DNA of 64,000 nucleotides from Beijerinckiaceae bacterium. GTDB taxonomy: Bacteria; Pseudomonadota; Alphaproteobacteria; Rhizobiales; Beijerinckiaceae. Every line of letters begins with the position of its first letter. The stretch's first letter is position 1. The DNA lies in contig CANBNG010000016.1 of the NCBI GenBank assembly GCA_947370975.1, positions 48,002-112,001 on the forward strand. The letters are read 5' to 3'. Positions 17,645 through 26,818 of this stretch are shown here, in pieces. The position numbers and the translations under genes were made by a program. The notes under the pieces are model-generated. The model was not told where the DNA came from. It did not search any database and worked only from the letters and a program-made list of their open reading frames with translations.

Positions 17645-18976
17645 TCACGCGGTTTCTTTTGGTTGCAACCTCATCCCTGCAACGAGCGCCCCAGAGAGCG
17701 CTGCGAGCCCGGCCAGAACCATCAATCCATCATTATAGTCGCCCGTAAGGTCTTTGGTGACACCCATGATCGTTGGCCCGAAATAGCCGGCGAGATTGCC
17801 GATCGAATTGATCAGCGCAATGCCTGAAGCTGCGGCTGCGCCGGACAGAAACGCTGTCGGCAGAACCCAGAACACAGGAAGTGCGGAAAAACACCCAATG
17901 GTAGCGATCGTGATGGCGGCCATCTTCCCGAGCGGCGCATCAGTGAGTGACGCCATCCCAAGGCCAATCGCCATGGCGCCGATGGCCACGATTGTTGCCC
18001 TCCTATATCTGCCGGATCCGTCAGCACTCCTGGCCCAGAGAACCATTCCTATCGCCGCAATGGCATAGGGAGCCGCGATGAACCATCCGGTGCTCCCGAT
18101 TGCGCGCCCAAACCCTTCAACGATCTGGGGCAGGAAAAATCCCAATCCATAAAGACCTGCAACGATGCCGCCATAAACCAGCCCGAGTGAGAGAACGCGG
18201 GGATCGGACAGCACCTGAAAAAGGCTTTTGCTGTTGAACACGCCAGAGCGCTCGGCATCCTCATCAAGACGCTTGGCGAGCCAGTGGCGCTCTTCATCGG
18301 TGAGCCAATCCGCATCTGCAGGCCGGTCTGTCAGATAGAACCAGACTATGACGGAGAGGATCAGGCAAGGCAGGGCTTCAGCAACAAACAGCAGCCTCCA
18401 GCCCGCAAGGCCAAATATTGGAGGATGATTCAACAACCAATAGGACAGGGGCGCGCCCAGTACGCTCGATGCAGGAACGGCAAACAGAAACCAGCCGAGA
18501 ATGCGGGACCGGTAGGCGGCAGGAAACCAGAGCGTAAGGAAATAGATGACGCCGGGAAAAAAGCCCGCTTCCGCGGCCCCCAACAATGCGCGCAAAATCA
18601 GCAAGCCTGTCTCGCTCGAGATCCAGGCGGTGCTGGCCGAGACAAGCGCCCAGCTCATCATAATGCGCGCGATCCATTTACGCGCCCCTACGCGGGCAAG
18701 AACGAGATTACTCGGAATCTCAAAGAGGAAATAGGTCCAGAAAAAAATGCCGGCCGCTTGCGAAAACAGGGTCGCAGAAAAATGCAGCTCGCGCTCCATG
18801 CTGGAGGCTGCGAAACCCAAATTCACGCGATCAATGTAGGTGAAGAAGTAACAAATCACGAGAAAAGGAGCGAAGCGGCGTGTCAGTTTCAGGATCGTTG
18901 TTCGTTCGATCTGACTTATGGGGATCATAGACATGTCTGTTCGCTCGCTGGAAGATAAGCGCTCAGTGTCTCTCAT
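17645..18976 (-). CDS. MFS transporter, anion:cation symporter type
   Basis: 443 residues with 12 hydrophobic segments. The first loop-TM region reads RVNLGFAASSMEREL, then TYFLFEIPSNLVLARVGARKW, which is typical of the ACS family that imports organic anions such as tartrate, phthalate or glucarate-type acids. The substrate is not known. Two ATGs (18976 and 18934) are possible; neither has a strong ribosome binding site, and the longer form is given. It converges on the Bug operon and shares its terminator. Confidence 0.88.
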   Translation of the reverse strand: MRDTERLSSSERTDMSMIPISQIERTTILKLTRRFAPFLVICYFFTYIDRVNLGFAASSMERELHFSATLFSQAAGIFFWTYFLFEIPSNLVLARVGARKWIARIMMSWALVSASTAWISSETGLLILRALLGAAEAGFFPGVIYFLTLWFPAAYRSRILGWFLFAVPASSVLGAPLSYWLLNHPPIFGLAGWRLLFVAEALPCLILSVIVWFYLTDRPADADWLTDEERHWLAKRLDEDAERSGVFNSKSLFQVLSDPRVLSLGLVYGGIVAGLYGLGFFLPQIVEGFGRAIGSTGWFIAAPYAIAAIGMVLWARSADGSGRYRRATIVAIGAMAIGLGMASLTDAPLGKMAAITIATIGCFSALPVFWVLPTAFLSGAAAASGIALINSIGNLAGYFGPTIMGVTKDLTGDYNDGLMVLAGLAALSGALVAGMRLQPKETA

Positions 18977-19141
18977 AATAATTATTGGATAACAAGGTTC
19001 ACCCGAATTTAACGATACAGCCGCAGGGCGATCAGTCTACGGCCTTGCATGTCGCCGATACGACAATGCTTTTAATGCCAGATCATACCAACCGCGTCAC
19101 TTGCGATCCCTGATTTCGATTGCGTACAAATGATGGAAGGG

Positions 19142-19158
19142 CTTATTAAGCTAATAAG
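19142..19158. promoter_or_regulatory. AT-rich palindrome upstream of surface barrel gene
   Basis: A perfect 7-base inverted repeat, CTTATTA-AGC-TAATAAG, lies 55 bases before the ATG of the barrel gene and about 165 bases before the divergent MFS start. The position suits an operator in the 236-base divergent intergenic region. No family can be assigned from one site. Confidence 0.35.
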
Positions 19159-19212
19159 ATAACCATCTCACGGAACCGTGCGATTCAATATTTGATACAA
19201 AGGTAATGTAAG

Positions 19213-19968
19213 ATGGCCGTAGGTAATATTTCGAAAATGATTTCAGGCCTCGCTTTGTTGGGCATGTGCGGCCTGGGTTCGTCAAACGCGGCACTCAGCG
19301 CTGATAAAGCGCCCGCCGCACAACTGGCGAGCGGATTTTTTATCGGATTGCATGCAGGAGCCGGCACCGGCAAGACGAACTGGATCGATGGTGGCGTCGG
19401 CCCATTGGGTGGGCACAACCAGCAAGGCGCAATGGGCGGCTTTAATGCCGGCTATTTAATGCCCGCCTTTGACTGGCTTGTGGGCGTCGAAGGCAGCCTT
19501 GGTTTTTTGAGCATCAAGGGCAAACATCTGGACGGGGTTTTCAATCAGGTTGGATGGGCCGGACCGGCAGCCGAATATAACGAGAGCAAAGCCCGATGGT
19601 TGGCCACCGCGGCTATCCGCGCAGGCAAGGACATTGGCTCAAGCCATATCTATGCGAAGGCCGGTCTTGCGCAGCAACGCCAGAACTATTCGCTTGTCGG
19701 CTACTTCTCACCCGGCGTCACTTTCGCTTCGACATCCGTGAACCGTCAAGGATGGTTGCTGGGAGCGGGCGTGGAGCACGCTATCCAGACCAATTGGTCA
19801 CTCTTTGCAGAGTATAATTTCGTGCAATTCGGGAACACCCGCGAGCATCTGGTGTGCGCCCCAGGCTATGCGGATTGCGGTGGAACGAACACGACCGGTG
19901 TGGCCATCAAGATCAGCAATGTGACGCAAATGGGAAAAATCGGTTTGAATTACCGATTCGGTCATTGA
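19213..19968 (+). CDS. Outer-membrane beta-barrel protein, Omp25/31-like
   Basis: 251 residues: signal peptide-like N-terminus (GLALLGMCGLGSSNAALSA), then SGFFIGLHAGAGTG, which is the usual first strand of rhizobial Omp25/31-type barrels. Further strands include MGGFNAGYLMPAFDWLVGVEGSLGF and SLFAEYNFVQFG. The C-terminus ends LNYRFGH, consistent with an outer-membrane barrel although the last residue is His rather than Phe. It is a monocistronic surface protein near the biosynthetic cluster boundary. Confidence 0.85.
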   Translation: MAVGNISKMISGLALLGMCGLGSSNAALSADKAPAAQLASGFFIGLHAGAGTGKTNWIDGGVGPLGGHNQQGAMGGFNAGYLMPAFDWLVGVEGSLGFLSIKGKHLDGVFNQVGWAGPAAEYNESKARWLATAAIRAGKDIGSSHIYAKAGLAQQRQNYSLVGYFSPGVTFASTSVNRQGWLLGAGVEHAIQTNWSLFAEYNFVQFGNTREHLVCAPGYADCGGTNTTGVAIKISNVTQMGKIGLNYRFGH

Positions 19969-20088
19969 ACAAGTCGAACCCGTCACATGGACGGCAATGC
20001 CGATGCGGCCGATGTTTGCGTCACCAATCACTACCGGCGCATTGGGGATGCCGATAAACCGTGGCCGCGTTTGGCCGTGCTGATCACC

Positions 20089-20508
20089 TCATGCAGGCCC
20101 TGGATTCGCAAGTGTCGTCATTGCGCCACCGCTGATTGCAATGGCGTCGCCGAAGATGAAACCAGTGTTTGTCAGCGTTGTCAGAATCGAGCCGGCAACA
20201 TTGGCGACGCCAATCAGCCCGCAGGTAATGCTGCCACCATTGGTGATGGTGGTGATCGTTCCCCCATTGTAAACGCCATAATACGTCAGGCCGCTGATGA
20301 TCGCGCCAGTTCCGCTGGTCAGGGTAGTAATTGCGGAACCCGCGCTATTCACGAAGCCATAAGACCCGCCGCTGATCGTGCCGGAATTTGTGATCCTGGT
20401 GATGATGTTGCCGGAATTGAGAAGGCCCGCTCCCTGAGCAGTCCCTGCGCCTCCTGAGATAACGCCATCGTTCGTGAGTGTCGTCAGCGTTCCGCCGACC
20501 GCGCCCAT
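20089..20508 (-). CDS. Orphan autotransporter-passenger-like repeat protein
   Basis: 139 residues from the ATG at 20508, preceded by TGGAGATTGG. The protein is almost wholly made of about five imperfect repeats of 22-26 residues with the core TTLTNxGxISGG, the beta-helix repeats found in autotransporter adhesin passengers. There is no signal peptide and no C-terminal beta-barrel or stop-distal partner in frame. It is either a broken remnant of a larger autotransporter or an odd repeat ORF kept open. The frame stays open upstream to 20862 but that stretch is not repeat-like and overlaps the thioesterase. Confidence 0.5.
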   Translation of the reverse strand: MGAVGGTLTTLTNDGVISGGAGTAQGAGLLNSGNIITRITNSGTISGGSYGFVNSAGSAITTLTSGTGAIISGLTYYGVYNGGTITTITNGGSITCGLIGVANVAGSILTTLTNTGFIFGDAIAISGGAMTTLANPGPA

Positions 20509-20740
20509 TTCCAATCTCCATTCAGGACGGAACGACGAGGGTCCTTTTTCGAGGGCTACCGTTTCGTGCTTGATCTTTGCAACTTTTGCCAATTTGGACC
20601 TATTCCTAACCTTCAGAAGCAAACTTTGTGCAAAAATGAAGAAACAAAAGCAATTTGGGTTTCGTCGATATCTGGACAATTTTTCGGCCGCAACATTGCT
20701 AGAATGAAAGCCGTCGCCACAAAGCCCGGAGCTTGAAATC

Positions 20741-21484
20741 ATGCATGGATCTGAACGGTTTTCACAGATCATGGTTCTGCGCACGAGTCCGAAGGTCACA
20801 CATCGATTGATCTGCTTTGCGCACGCGGGCGCGGGCGCGTCTTTCTTCAAGCCATGGGCCAATTCTCTTGAAGACCATATCGAGCTTTGTGCGGTACAGC
20901 TGCCGGGCCGTGAGAACTTCTATTCGCAGCCCCTGATCACATCCTTCGAAGATGTGATGGATCTTATTCTTCCTGGCTTGCTCCGCCTGAGCGACCTTCC
21001 CTATGCTTTTTTTGGCCACAGCTTTGGAGGCCTTCTCGCGTTCGAGGCGACCTGCCGGCTTGCGGCTCACACCTCCACGCCGAAAATATTGGCAGTCTCT
21101 GCCGTGCGCGCCGCACATCTGCCTGACACGCGAAAGCTTGCGTCTTTGCCAGATGCGGAACTGCTCGAATCGATTTCGGATCTAGGTGGCTCGCCTGCAA
21201 GTGCGATGAAAAATCCCGAGCTTATGCAAATAGCGCTTCCAATTTTGCGCGCGGATTTCGCCTGCATTGAAAGCTACACGCGCCCGCCAGAGAATGTCAG
21301 AATCACTCCTGCTATCTGGGCCTGCGGTGGCGCCGCAGACCCTTGGGTAAACACGCAAAGCCTCGGCGCATGGTCGAGGCACGCGGGCGGCGACTTCAAA
21401 CTGCGCCTTTATCCGGGCGGTCATTTCTATGTAACCGAGCATGGCCCGTCGCTGGCGGCCGATATAAGCCTGATGCTGAGCTAG
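20741..21484 (+). CDS. Type II thioesterase
   Basis: 247 residues of the alpha/beta-hydrolase thioesterases that accompany NRPS/PKS systems. It has LICFAHAGAGASFFKPWA at the start, VQLPGRE, the nucleophile elbow GHSFGG near residue 92, and GHFY with the catalytic His near the end. These proteins clear misprimed or stalled carrier proteins. GGAGCTTG precedes the ATG. It is transcribed towards the long PKS-NRPS operon, and its stop codon overlaps the ABC exporter stop in the palindrome CTAG. This placement marks the left end of the cluster. Confidence 0.9.
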   Translation: MHGSERFSQIMVLRTSPKVTHRLICFAHAGAGASFFKPWANSLEDHIELCAVQLPGRENFYSQPLITSFEDVMDLILPGLLRLSDLPYAFFGHSFGGLLAFEATCRLAAHTSTPKILAVSAVRAAHLPDTRKLASLPDAELLESISDLGGSPASAMKNPELMQIALPILRADFACIESYTRPPENVRITPAIWACGGAADPWVNTQSLGAWSRHAGGDFKLRLYPGGHFYVTEHGPSLAADISLMLS

Positions 21485-23718
21485 ATGGTTTCGAGGTCAT
21501 CCATATCGAAGTCGAGATCGAGCCCTGCGGCTTTCATGATCGCCTGGCTTAGCTCTGCCATACGAGCAAAGGCCATTTCCGTGATTTCTTTCTGAAGCTC
21601 GCCATCCAAAGCCATCAGGGCTTCAAAATCTTTTCTATTGAGTGTGAGGCAGACGCACTCAGTTATCGCTCTCACCGACCATGTGCGCGGAACCGGCCTG
21701 ATGAGGGCAAGCTCGCCGAAATAATCGCCATCTTCGATAACATCAAGGACGTGTTTGGTCGTACCTTCAAGGTAGACATAGGCCTCCATACGGCCGCGCG
21801 CCAGAATGTAAAACTTGTCGCCCGCATCGCCTTCTTCAAAAACGACACGATCTTTCGGAAAATGTTCTGTGCGAAAATTACTTGAGAGAGTGGTGAGTAG
21901 TTCGTCTGCACATTTTGAAAGAAATGGAATTTTGCGGAGCCGTTCCAGTTCGACCTGTGCAGAGCCCGCATCGTCGATCGTGAACCCGCTCTGCTTGTGC
22001 CAGAGGCCAGAATAAAGACCTTTACGCGCGAGCAGATCTTCGTGGCTACCAAATTCCGCGAGCTGGCCTTTTTCCATGACATAGATCAGATCATAGTTTG
22101 TAATATGCGCGAGCCTGTGAGTGACAGAAATCAGCGTGGTGCCGCTGGGCAAGCGGGTTAAGGTCTCGTTGATCGATGCTTCCGTATTTGCGTCGAGTGC
22201 CGATGTTGCTTCATCGAGGAACATTATCGACGGGTTACGGAGGAAGGCGCGCGCAATTGCAACGCGCTGGCGCTGGCCACCTGACAATAGGCCGCCTTGG
22301 CTGCCGGCTGACGTCTCATAGCCTTGTGGAAGATTCTGGATCATCTCATCCAGCCCAGCTCTTCCGGCAGCTTCCGTGATTTCTGCATCGGTCGCAGACA
22401 AGCGGCCCATCCGAATATTTTCACGAATGCTCGCGTTGAACAAAGCGGTGTTCTGCAACACGACGCCGGTATGCTTGCGTAACGACGCCTCGCTCGCATC
22501 GCGCAAGTCCGTCCCATCGATGACGACCGTGCCTGTTTGCGGGTCATAAAGGCGCATCATCAACGCAAGAACCGTCGATTTCCCGGAACCGGACCCGCCA
22601 ACAATGGCGACCGTCTTCCCAGCAGGAACTTCCAGCGTCACATTCGATAAAATATTATTCGTCGGGTCATACCCGAATGTAACATCCACAAGGCCGATAG
22701 ACTTTCCAATGGGCCCCAGTTCCTTCGCGTCAGCCGTCTCCCGAATGGCAGGCTCGCGTTCGAGCAAGCTGATGATACGACTGTATCCGCTTGCGCCCTG
22801 GACGAGCAAAGGTATGGCCTGCGTCAAACTATCGGTCGCGCCGCCGACATTAAGGAGCAATCCGATGAACGCGATCAGAAACCCGGCGCTCAGATGGCCG
22901 TTGATGGCAAGCAGCGAGCCTACACCCAGCACGATGAGCTGCAAACACCCCACCGCCAGCACAGCCGCACGCCCCACCAATTGCACGTAGAGCTTGGCCA
23001 GAAAGTCATGATTGCGCAACGTATCCAGCATCGCGCGCATTTTGCCCAGACGCTGCCCCTGAAGGTTGAAGGTTCGAATCGCAATGTTGACGACGATGTT
23101 TTCCTGAACGAGTCCTGCGATAGCGGCTTGCTGATCGTCGGCTGCGCGCGCGGCAATGCGCGCCTTCGGGCCAAAGGGTTTTGATGCAAAAAAGATCAGC
23201 GGCATCATGCCAAGTGCAATCAGCGCCAGTTGCCATTGGATGACAAACAGAAGCACGACGCTGGTGATAATAGTCATGAACCGCAGAAGAAAACTTGGAA
23301 TTCCGCGGACAACCGCCATTTCGATCGCGGTAATGTCGGGACCGAAGGCCGCAACGATGTCTGCTTCGGGGACTTGAGTATAAAAGCTGCTCGGTTGTGT
23401 TTGAAGGTGAGCAAAAAGCTTTTCCTGCAGATCACACGCAAGCCGTGAGCCGATACGCGATGTTCCGTAATCCTGCGTAATACCGGCAAGGCCGTTGAAG
23501 GCATAAATGCCGACCATGAAGACGAGTAATTTTACCAAAAGGTGGAAATCACTATTTTTGATAGCGTCGTCAAAAATATATTTATACGACATCGGCAAGA
23601 GCAGATTATAGGCGACCTGAACAACAAGGGTCAGACCAATCAAGATCGTCAGAGCACGCGATGACATCGCGAGCCGGATCGCTGCGACGACAAATTGCAT
23701 CAGCCCAATTTGCTTCAT
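21481..23718 (-). CDS. ABC exporter (fused permease-ATPase) with C-terminal cyclic-nucleotide-binding domain
   Basis: About 745 residues from the ATG at 23718; an ATG at 23748 inside the RND gene is an alternative. The first about 300 residues hold six hydrophobic segments. The ATPase follows with Walker A VGGSGSGKST, signature LSGGQRQR and Walker B IMFLDEATSALD. The final about 150 residues form a cNMP-binding-like domain (FPKDRVVFEEGDAGDKFYIL, then GDYFGELALI). No C39 peptidase domain is present. It is the last gene of the operon, overlaps RND stop-region sequence, and probably exports the product. Confidence 0.88.
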   Translation of the reverse strand: MKQIGLMQFVVAAIRLAMSSRALTILIGLTLVVQVAYNLLLPMSYKYIFDDAIKNSDFHLLVKLLVFMVGIYAFNGLAGITQDYGTSRIGSRLACDLQEKLFAHLQTQPSSFYTQVPEADIVAAFGPDITAIEMAVVRGIPSFLLRFMTIITSVVLLFVIQWQLALIALGMMPLIFFASKPFGPKARIAARAADDQQAAIAGLVQENIVVNIAIRTFNLQGQRLGKMRAMLDTLRNHDFLAKLYVQLVGRAAVLAVGCLQLIVLGVGSLLAINGHLSAGFLIAFIGLLLNVGGATDSLTQAIPLLVQGASGYSRIISLLEREPAIRETADAKELGPIGKSIGLVDVTFGYDPTNNILSNVTLEVPAGKTVAIVGGSGSGKSTVLALMMRLYDPQTGTVVIDGTDLRDASEASLRKHTGVVLQNTALFNASIRENIRMGRLSATDAEITEAAGRAGLDEMIQNLPQGYETSAGSQGGLLSGGQRQRVAIARAFLRNPSIMFLDEATSALDANTEASINETLTRLPSGTTLISVTHRLAHITNYDLIYVMEKGQLAEFGSHEDLLARKGLYSGLWHKQSGFTIDDAGSAQVELERLRKIPFLSKCADELLTTLSSNFRTEHFPKDRVVFEEGDAGDKFYILARGRMEAYVYLEGTTKHVLDVIEDGDYFGELALIRPVPRTWSVRAITECVCLTLNRKDFEALMALDGELQKEITEMAFARMAELSQAIMKAAGLDLDFDMDDLETI

Positions 23719-23731
23719 CTGACTACACTTT

Positions 23732-26700
23732 TTATGAATTGAGACCATAGGTGGCTGCGTTCGAAGCCTGTTCTGGTGAGTGAATGCGGAAGAGTAACGA
23801 ATAGAGAACCGGAATGACCCCAAGCGTCAGAAGGGTTCCAAGGGCCAGGCCACCCATAATGACAACGGTCATTGCGAACCATAAATCACCGCCAAAGATC
23901 ATCAGCGGCACCAGACCGAGGATGCAGGTCAATTTCGTCATCAAGATCGGACGCAGACGTTTGACGGCCGCCGACATCACCGCGTCATAAGGTGCGTGTC
24001 CTTCCTGAAGCTCTTCATTGATACGCGATATCAGCAAGATTGCATTGTTGACGATAATCCCCGCCAGAGACAGCAATCCCATAATCGCCATGAAGCCGAA
24101 TGTTGCTTTCGAGATCAGCAGGCCGAGGACTGCGCCGGTAAGGCACATGGGTATGGTGAGCGCGATGATGAGAACGCAACGGAATGAATTGAACTGCGCT
24201 ATAAGGAGCAAAAGCATCGCTCCGAAACATAGCGGCAGAAACTTCAAAAGTGCATTTTGTGCGTTGCCCGCCACCTCAAGTTCACCGCCAATGCCTATCT
24301 GATAACCAGACGGCAATTGCAACTCTGCTAATTGCGGCCTTATCCGGTGTGTCAGCTCCGAGGCCTGAAGAACAAGATTTTTGCCAGACACCGTCACCGT
24401 GCGTTGCTCGTTACGCCTGCGGATCACCCCATCTTCCGGAATCCCCAGGAAATCTGCCACCTGCATCAAAGGGACAGATTTTGTCCCGTCGGAGGAAAAG
24501 ACATAGAGCGTGCGAACTTGATCGAGCGTCAGTTTCTCGTCACTCTCGCCGCGCAATACAATCGGGATAACCTGATCGCCTTCACGATAGGCGCTGATCT
24601 GCATTCCCTGCAGCGCGGCTGTCAGGGACAAGGCCACGTCCGTGGAGGTGATCCCAGCAAGATTTGCGCGCTCCTGATTGATCTTGACCACAAATTTGAT
24701 CGCACGGTTTTCCCAATCATCCTTGATGTCGATCGTGCCTGGCACAGATCGCATCATTGTCTTCACCTTCTCAGACAGATCCTTCAACGTATCGGCATTA
24801 TTTCCAACGATGCGAAGCTGAACGAGCCCGGTCTCAGAGCCGCCGAGCCAGAACTTCTTCACCTCCCCGGCAATCTCGGGGGAGTTTTGAAGCATGTGCA
24901 GGCGCACGCGCTCAACGATGGCATCAACATTTGTGTTGACCGGTACGTTGACCAGCGTGAAGGCGCGCTGACTGCCGGGCTGAATAGGCGCCATAGCCAG
25001 AACAATGCGCGGACCGCCATAACCTAGATAGGACATGACGCTCTCGACTTCCGGATTCTGGGCCTTGTTGAGAAGCCATTCATTGATGCCCGACATCGCC
25101 TCATTGGTGCGCTCAATGTCGGTTCCCGCCGGCAGATTGATCACGATCATGAATGCGTTGCGACTCGAATTTGGGAAAAACTGCTGTGGTACGCGGCCAA
25201 AACCGACGACAGAGAGAACAAACAGCCCCACGATAAGAGCCATGAATGCGATGCGATTATGCAGTAGCTTACCGAGAATAAAGCGATAACCACGATAAAA
25301 CCGAGTGTCGTAATTTTCCTCTGCTTCTTTCTCGTGCTGGCTTGGCTTGAGAAAATAGAAGCACAACACGGGCGTGACCGTGAGCGCAAGAATCCAAGAA
25401 CTCACCAGCGTGATTGCAATGACCTGAGCAAGCGAACGCACATATTCGCCGGTCTGATCCTCGGCCAGCAGAAGCGGTGTGAAGGCAAGGATGACTGTCA
25501 AGGACGACACCAGCAATGGGACAGCCAAGGTCTGTCCCGCATTGATGCAGGCATCGCGCTTGCACTCGCCGCCCGATAGCCGACGAATGACGTCTTCTGC
25601 GACGACGATGCCATTATCAACCAGCAAACCGAGTGCGATGATCATCGAAGCAATCGAGACACGCTGTAGGTCGATATCCATCATGCGCATGACGATGAGG
25701 GACATCAGCATAGTGATCGGTACAATGGACCCGACAATAAGGCCCGTGCGGAACCCCAAAAACAGCATGACCACGACGAGGACGATCAAAAGCGTTTCGT
25801 AAAGCGTCCGCTCAACCTCATCAACTGAATGAGCAACGACATCAGGCTGAAATGTCGCAAAGGCGGTCTCGAAACCTGCCGGGAGGATGTTGGAATGCAG
25901 AGCAACAGCCTGCTTCAGGCGCACTCCGAATTCGACGACATTCTCCCCGTCCTTCATCGAGACGGCTAGGACAACGCTCTTCTTGTTATTGTACAATGCA
26001 GCCGATGTCCGAGGCTCCTGATAGCCTCGACGGACGGTCAGAATATCGCCCAGCAGAACACTTTGCATAGTGGCCGGAACGCGAATGGGTGTCTTTGCGA
26101 TATCCGGAATGTCTTCAAAATTACCTGTCGGAGCAATCGTGACGACCATGCCATCAGCGACCACCTGCCCACCGGAAAGAATGACGTTCTGTTTTTGCAG
26201 CGCGTCGAAAATACTGCCTATCGACAGGCCCAATTGAGAAATTTCAGCCGGGCGCCCTTCAAGATAGACGCGCTCGGGCAGCAAGCCATGCACCTCGACC
26301 TGCTTTACACCCGGCAGGCTCGTCAAACGGTCACGGAAGGGGCGGATCGCCCTGCTGATTTCCGCCATGGTGAAATCTTCGGCAGTGATGGCAATGGTGG
26401 CAACGGCCACAGCGCCAAAATCGTCATTTACGAATGGTCCGCTGGTCCCGTCAGGCAAGGCCCCACGCAGATCAGCCATCTTGTTGCGGAGGGTTTGCCA
26501 ATATGTCTGGAGGTCGAAATATTTATCGTATAATTTTACAGAGATCGTTGTGCCGCCCGTGTATGCACTGGATGTAATACGTTCAACCTGCGGAATCTCG
26601 CGGATTTTTCGTTCCATTGGCTTGGTGATGAGATCTTCGATCCGTTCCGGCGACATCCCAGGGAAGCTCGCCGTCACGACCGCCTCGCGCACCTTGACCG

Positions 26701-26818
26701 GCGGATCCTCCTGGGCCGGGAAGCTCAGGAAGGTCATGATGCCAACAAGAGTGATCAGCACAATTGCGGCTAGAACTATGCGCGTATTGTCGATCGCCAG
26801 GCGCGCCAGATTGATCAT
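23732..26818 (-). CDS. RND-type efflux transporter (HAE1/AcrB family)
   Basis: 1028 residues, the normal size for AcrB-like inner-membrane pumps, with 12 membrane segments and two large periplasmic loops. The TM4 segment IIALGLLVDNGIVVAEDVIRR carries the conserved Asp used in proton relay. Start codon overlaps the adaptor stop by ATGA, so the two are translationally coupled. It probably exports the lipopeptide or another toxic amphiphile. The outer-membrane TolC-like partner is not in the window. Confidence 0.93.
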   Translation of the reverse strand: MINLARLAIDNTRIVLAAIVLITLVGIMTFLSFPAQEDPPVKVREAVVTASFPGMSPERIEDLITKPMERKIREIPQVERITSSAYTGGTTISVKLYDKYFDLQTYWQTLRNKMADLRGALPDGTSGPFVNDDFGAVAVATIAITAEDFTMAEISRAIRPFRDRLTSLPGVKQVEVHGLLPERVYLEGRPAEISQLGLSIGSIFDALQKQNVILSGGQVVADGMVVTIAPTGNFEDIPDIAKTPIRVPATMQSVLLGDILTVRRGYQEPRTSAALYNNKKSVVLAVSMKDGENVVEFGVRLKQAVALHSNILPAGFETAFATFQPDVVAHSVDEVERTLYETLLIVLVVVMLFLGFRTGLIVGSIVPITMLMSLIVMRMMDIDLQRVSIASMIIALGLLVDNGIVVAEDVIRRLSGGECKRDACINAGQTLAVPLLVSSLTVILAFTPLLLAEDQTGEYVRSLAQVIAITLVSSWILALTVTPVLCFYFLKPSQHEKEAEENYDTRFYRGYRFILGKLLHNRIAFMALIVGLFVLSVVGFGRVPQQFFPNSSRNAFMIVINLPAGTDIERTNEAMSGINEWLLNKAQNPEVESVMSYLGYGGPRIVLAMAPIQPGSQRAFTLVNVPVNTNVDAIVERVRLHMLQNSPEIAGEVKKFWLGGSETGLVQLRIVGNNADTLKDLSEKVKTMMRSVPGTIDIKDDWENRAIKFVVKINQERANLAGITSTDVALSLTAALQGMQISAYREGDQVIPIVLRGESDEKLTLDQVRTLYVFSSDGTKSVPLMQVADFLGIPEDGVIRRRNEQRTVTVSGKNLVLQASELTHRIRPQLAELQLPSGYQIGIGGELEVAGNAQNALLKFLPLCFGAMLLLLIAQFNSFRCVLIIALTIPMCLTGAVLGLLISKATFGFMAIMGLLSLAGIIVNNAILLISRINEELQEGHAPYDAVMSAAVKRLRPILMTKLTCILGLVPLMIFGGDLWFAMTVVIMGGLALGTLLTLGVIPVLYSLLFRIHSPEQASNAATYGLNS

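Noticed and set aside
20509..20862. Upstream extension of the repeat ORF to 257 codons
   Set aside because: The added part is not repeat-like, has no signal peptide and overlaps the thioesterase start region.
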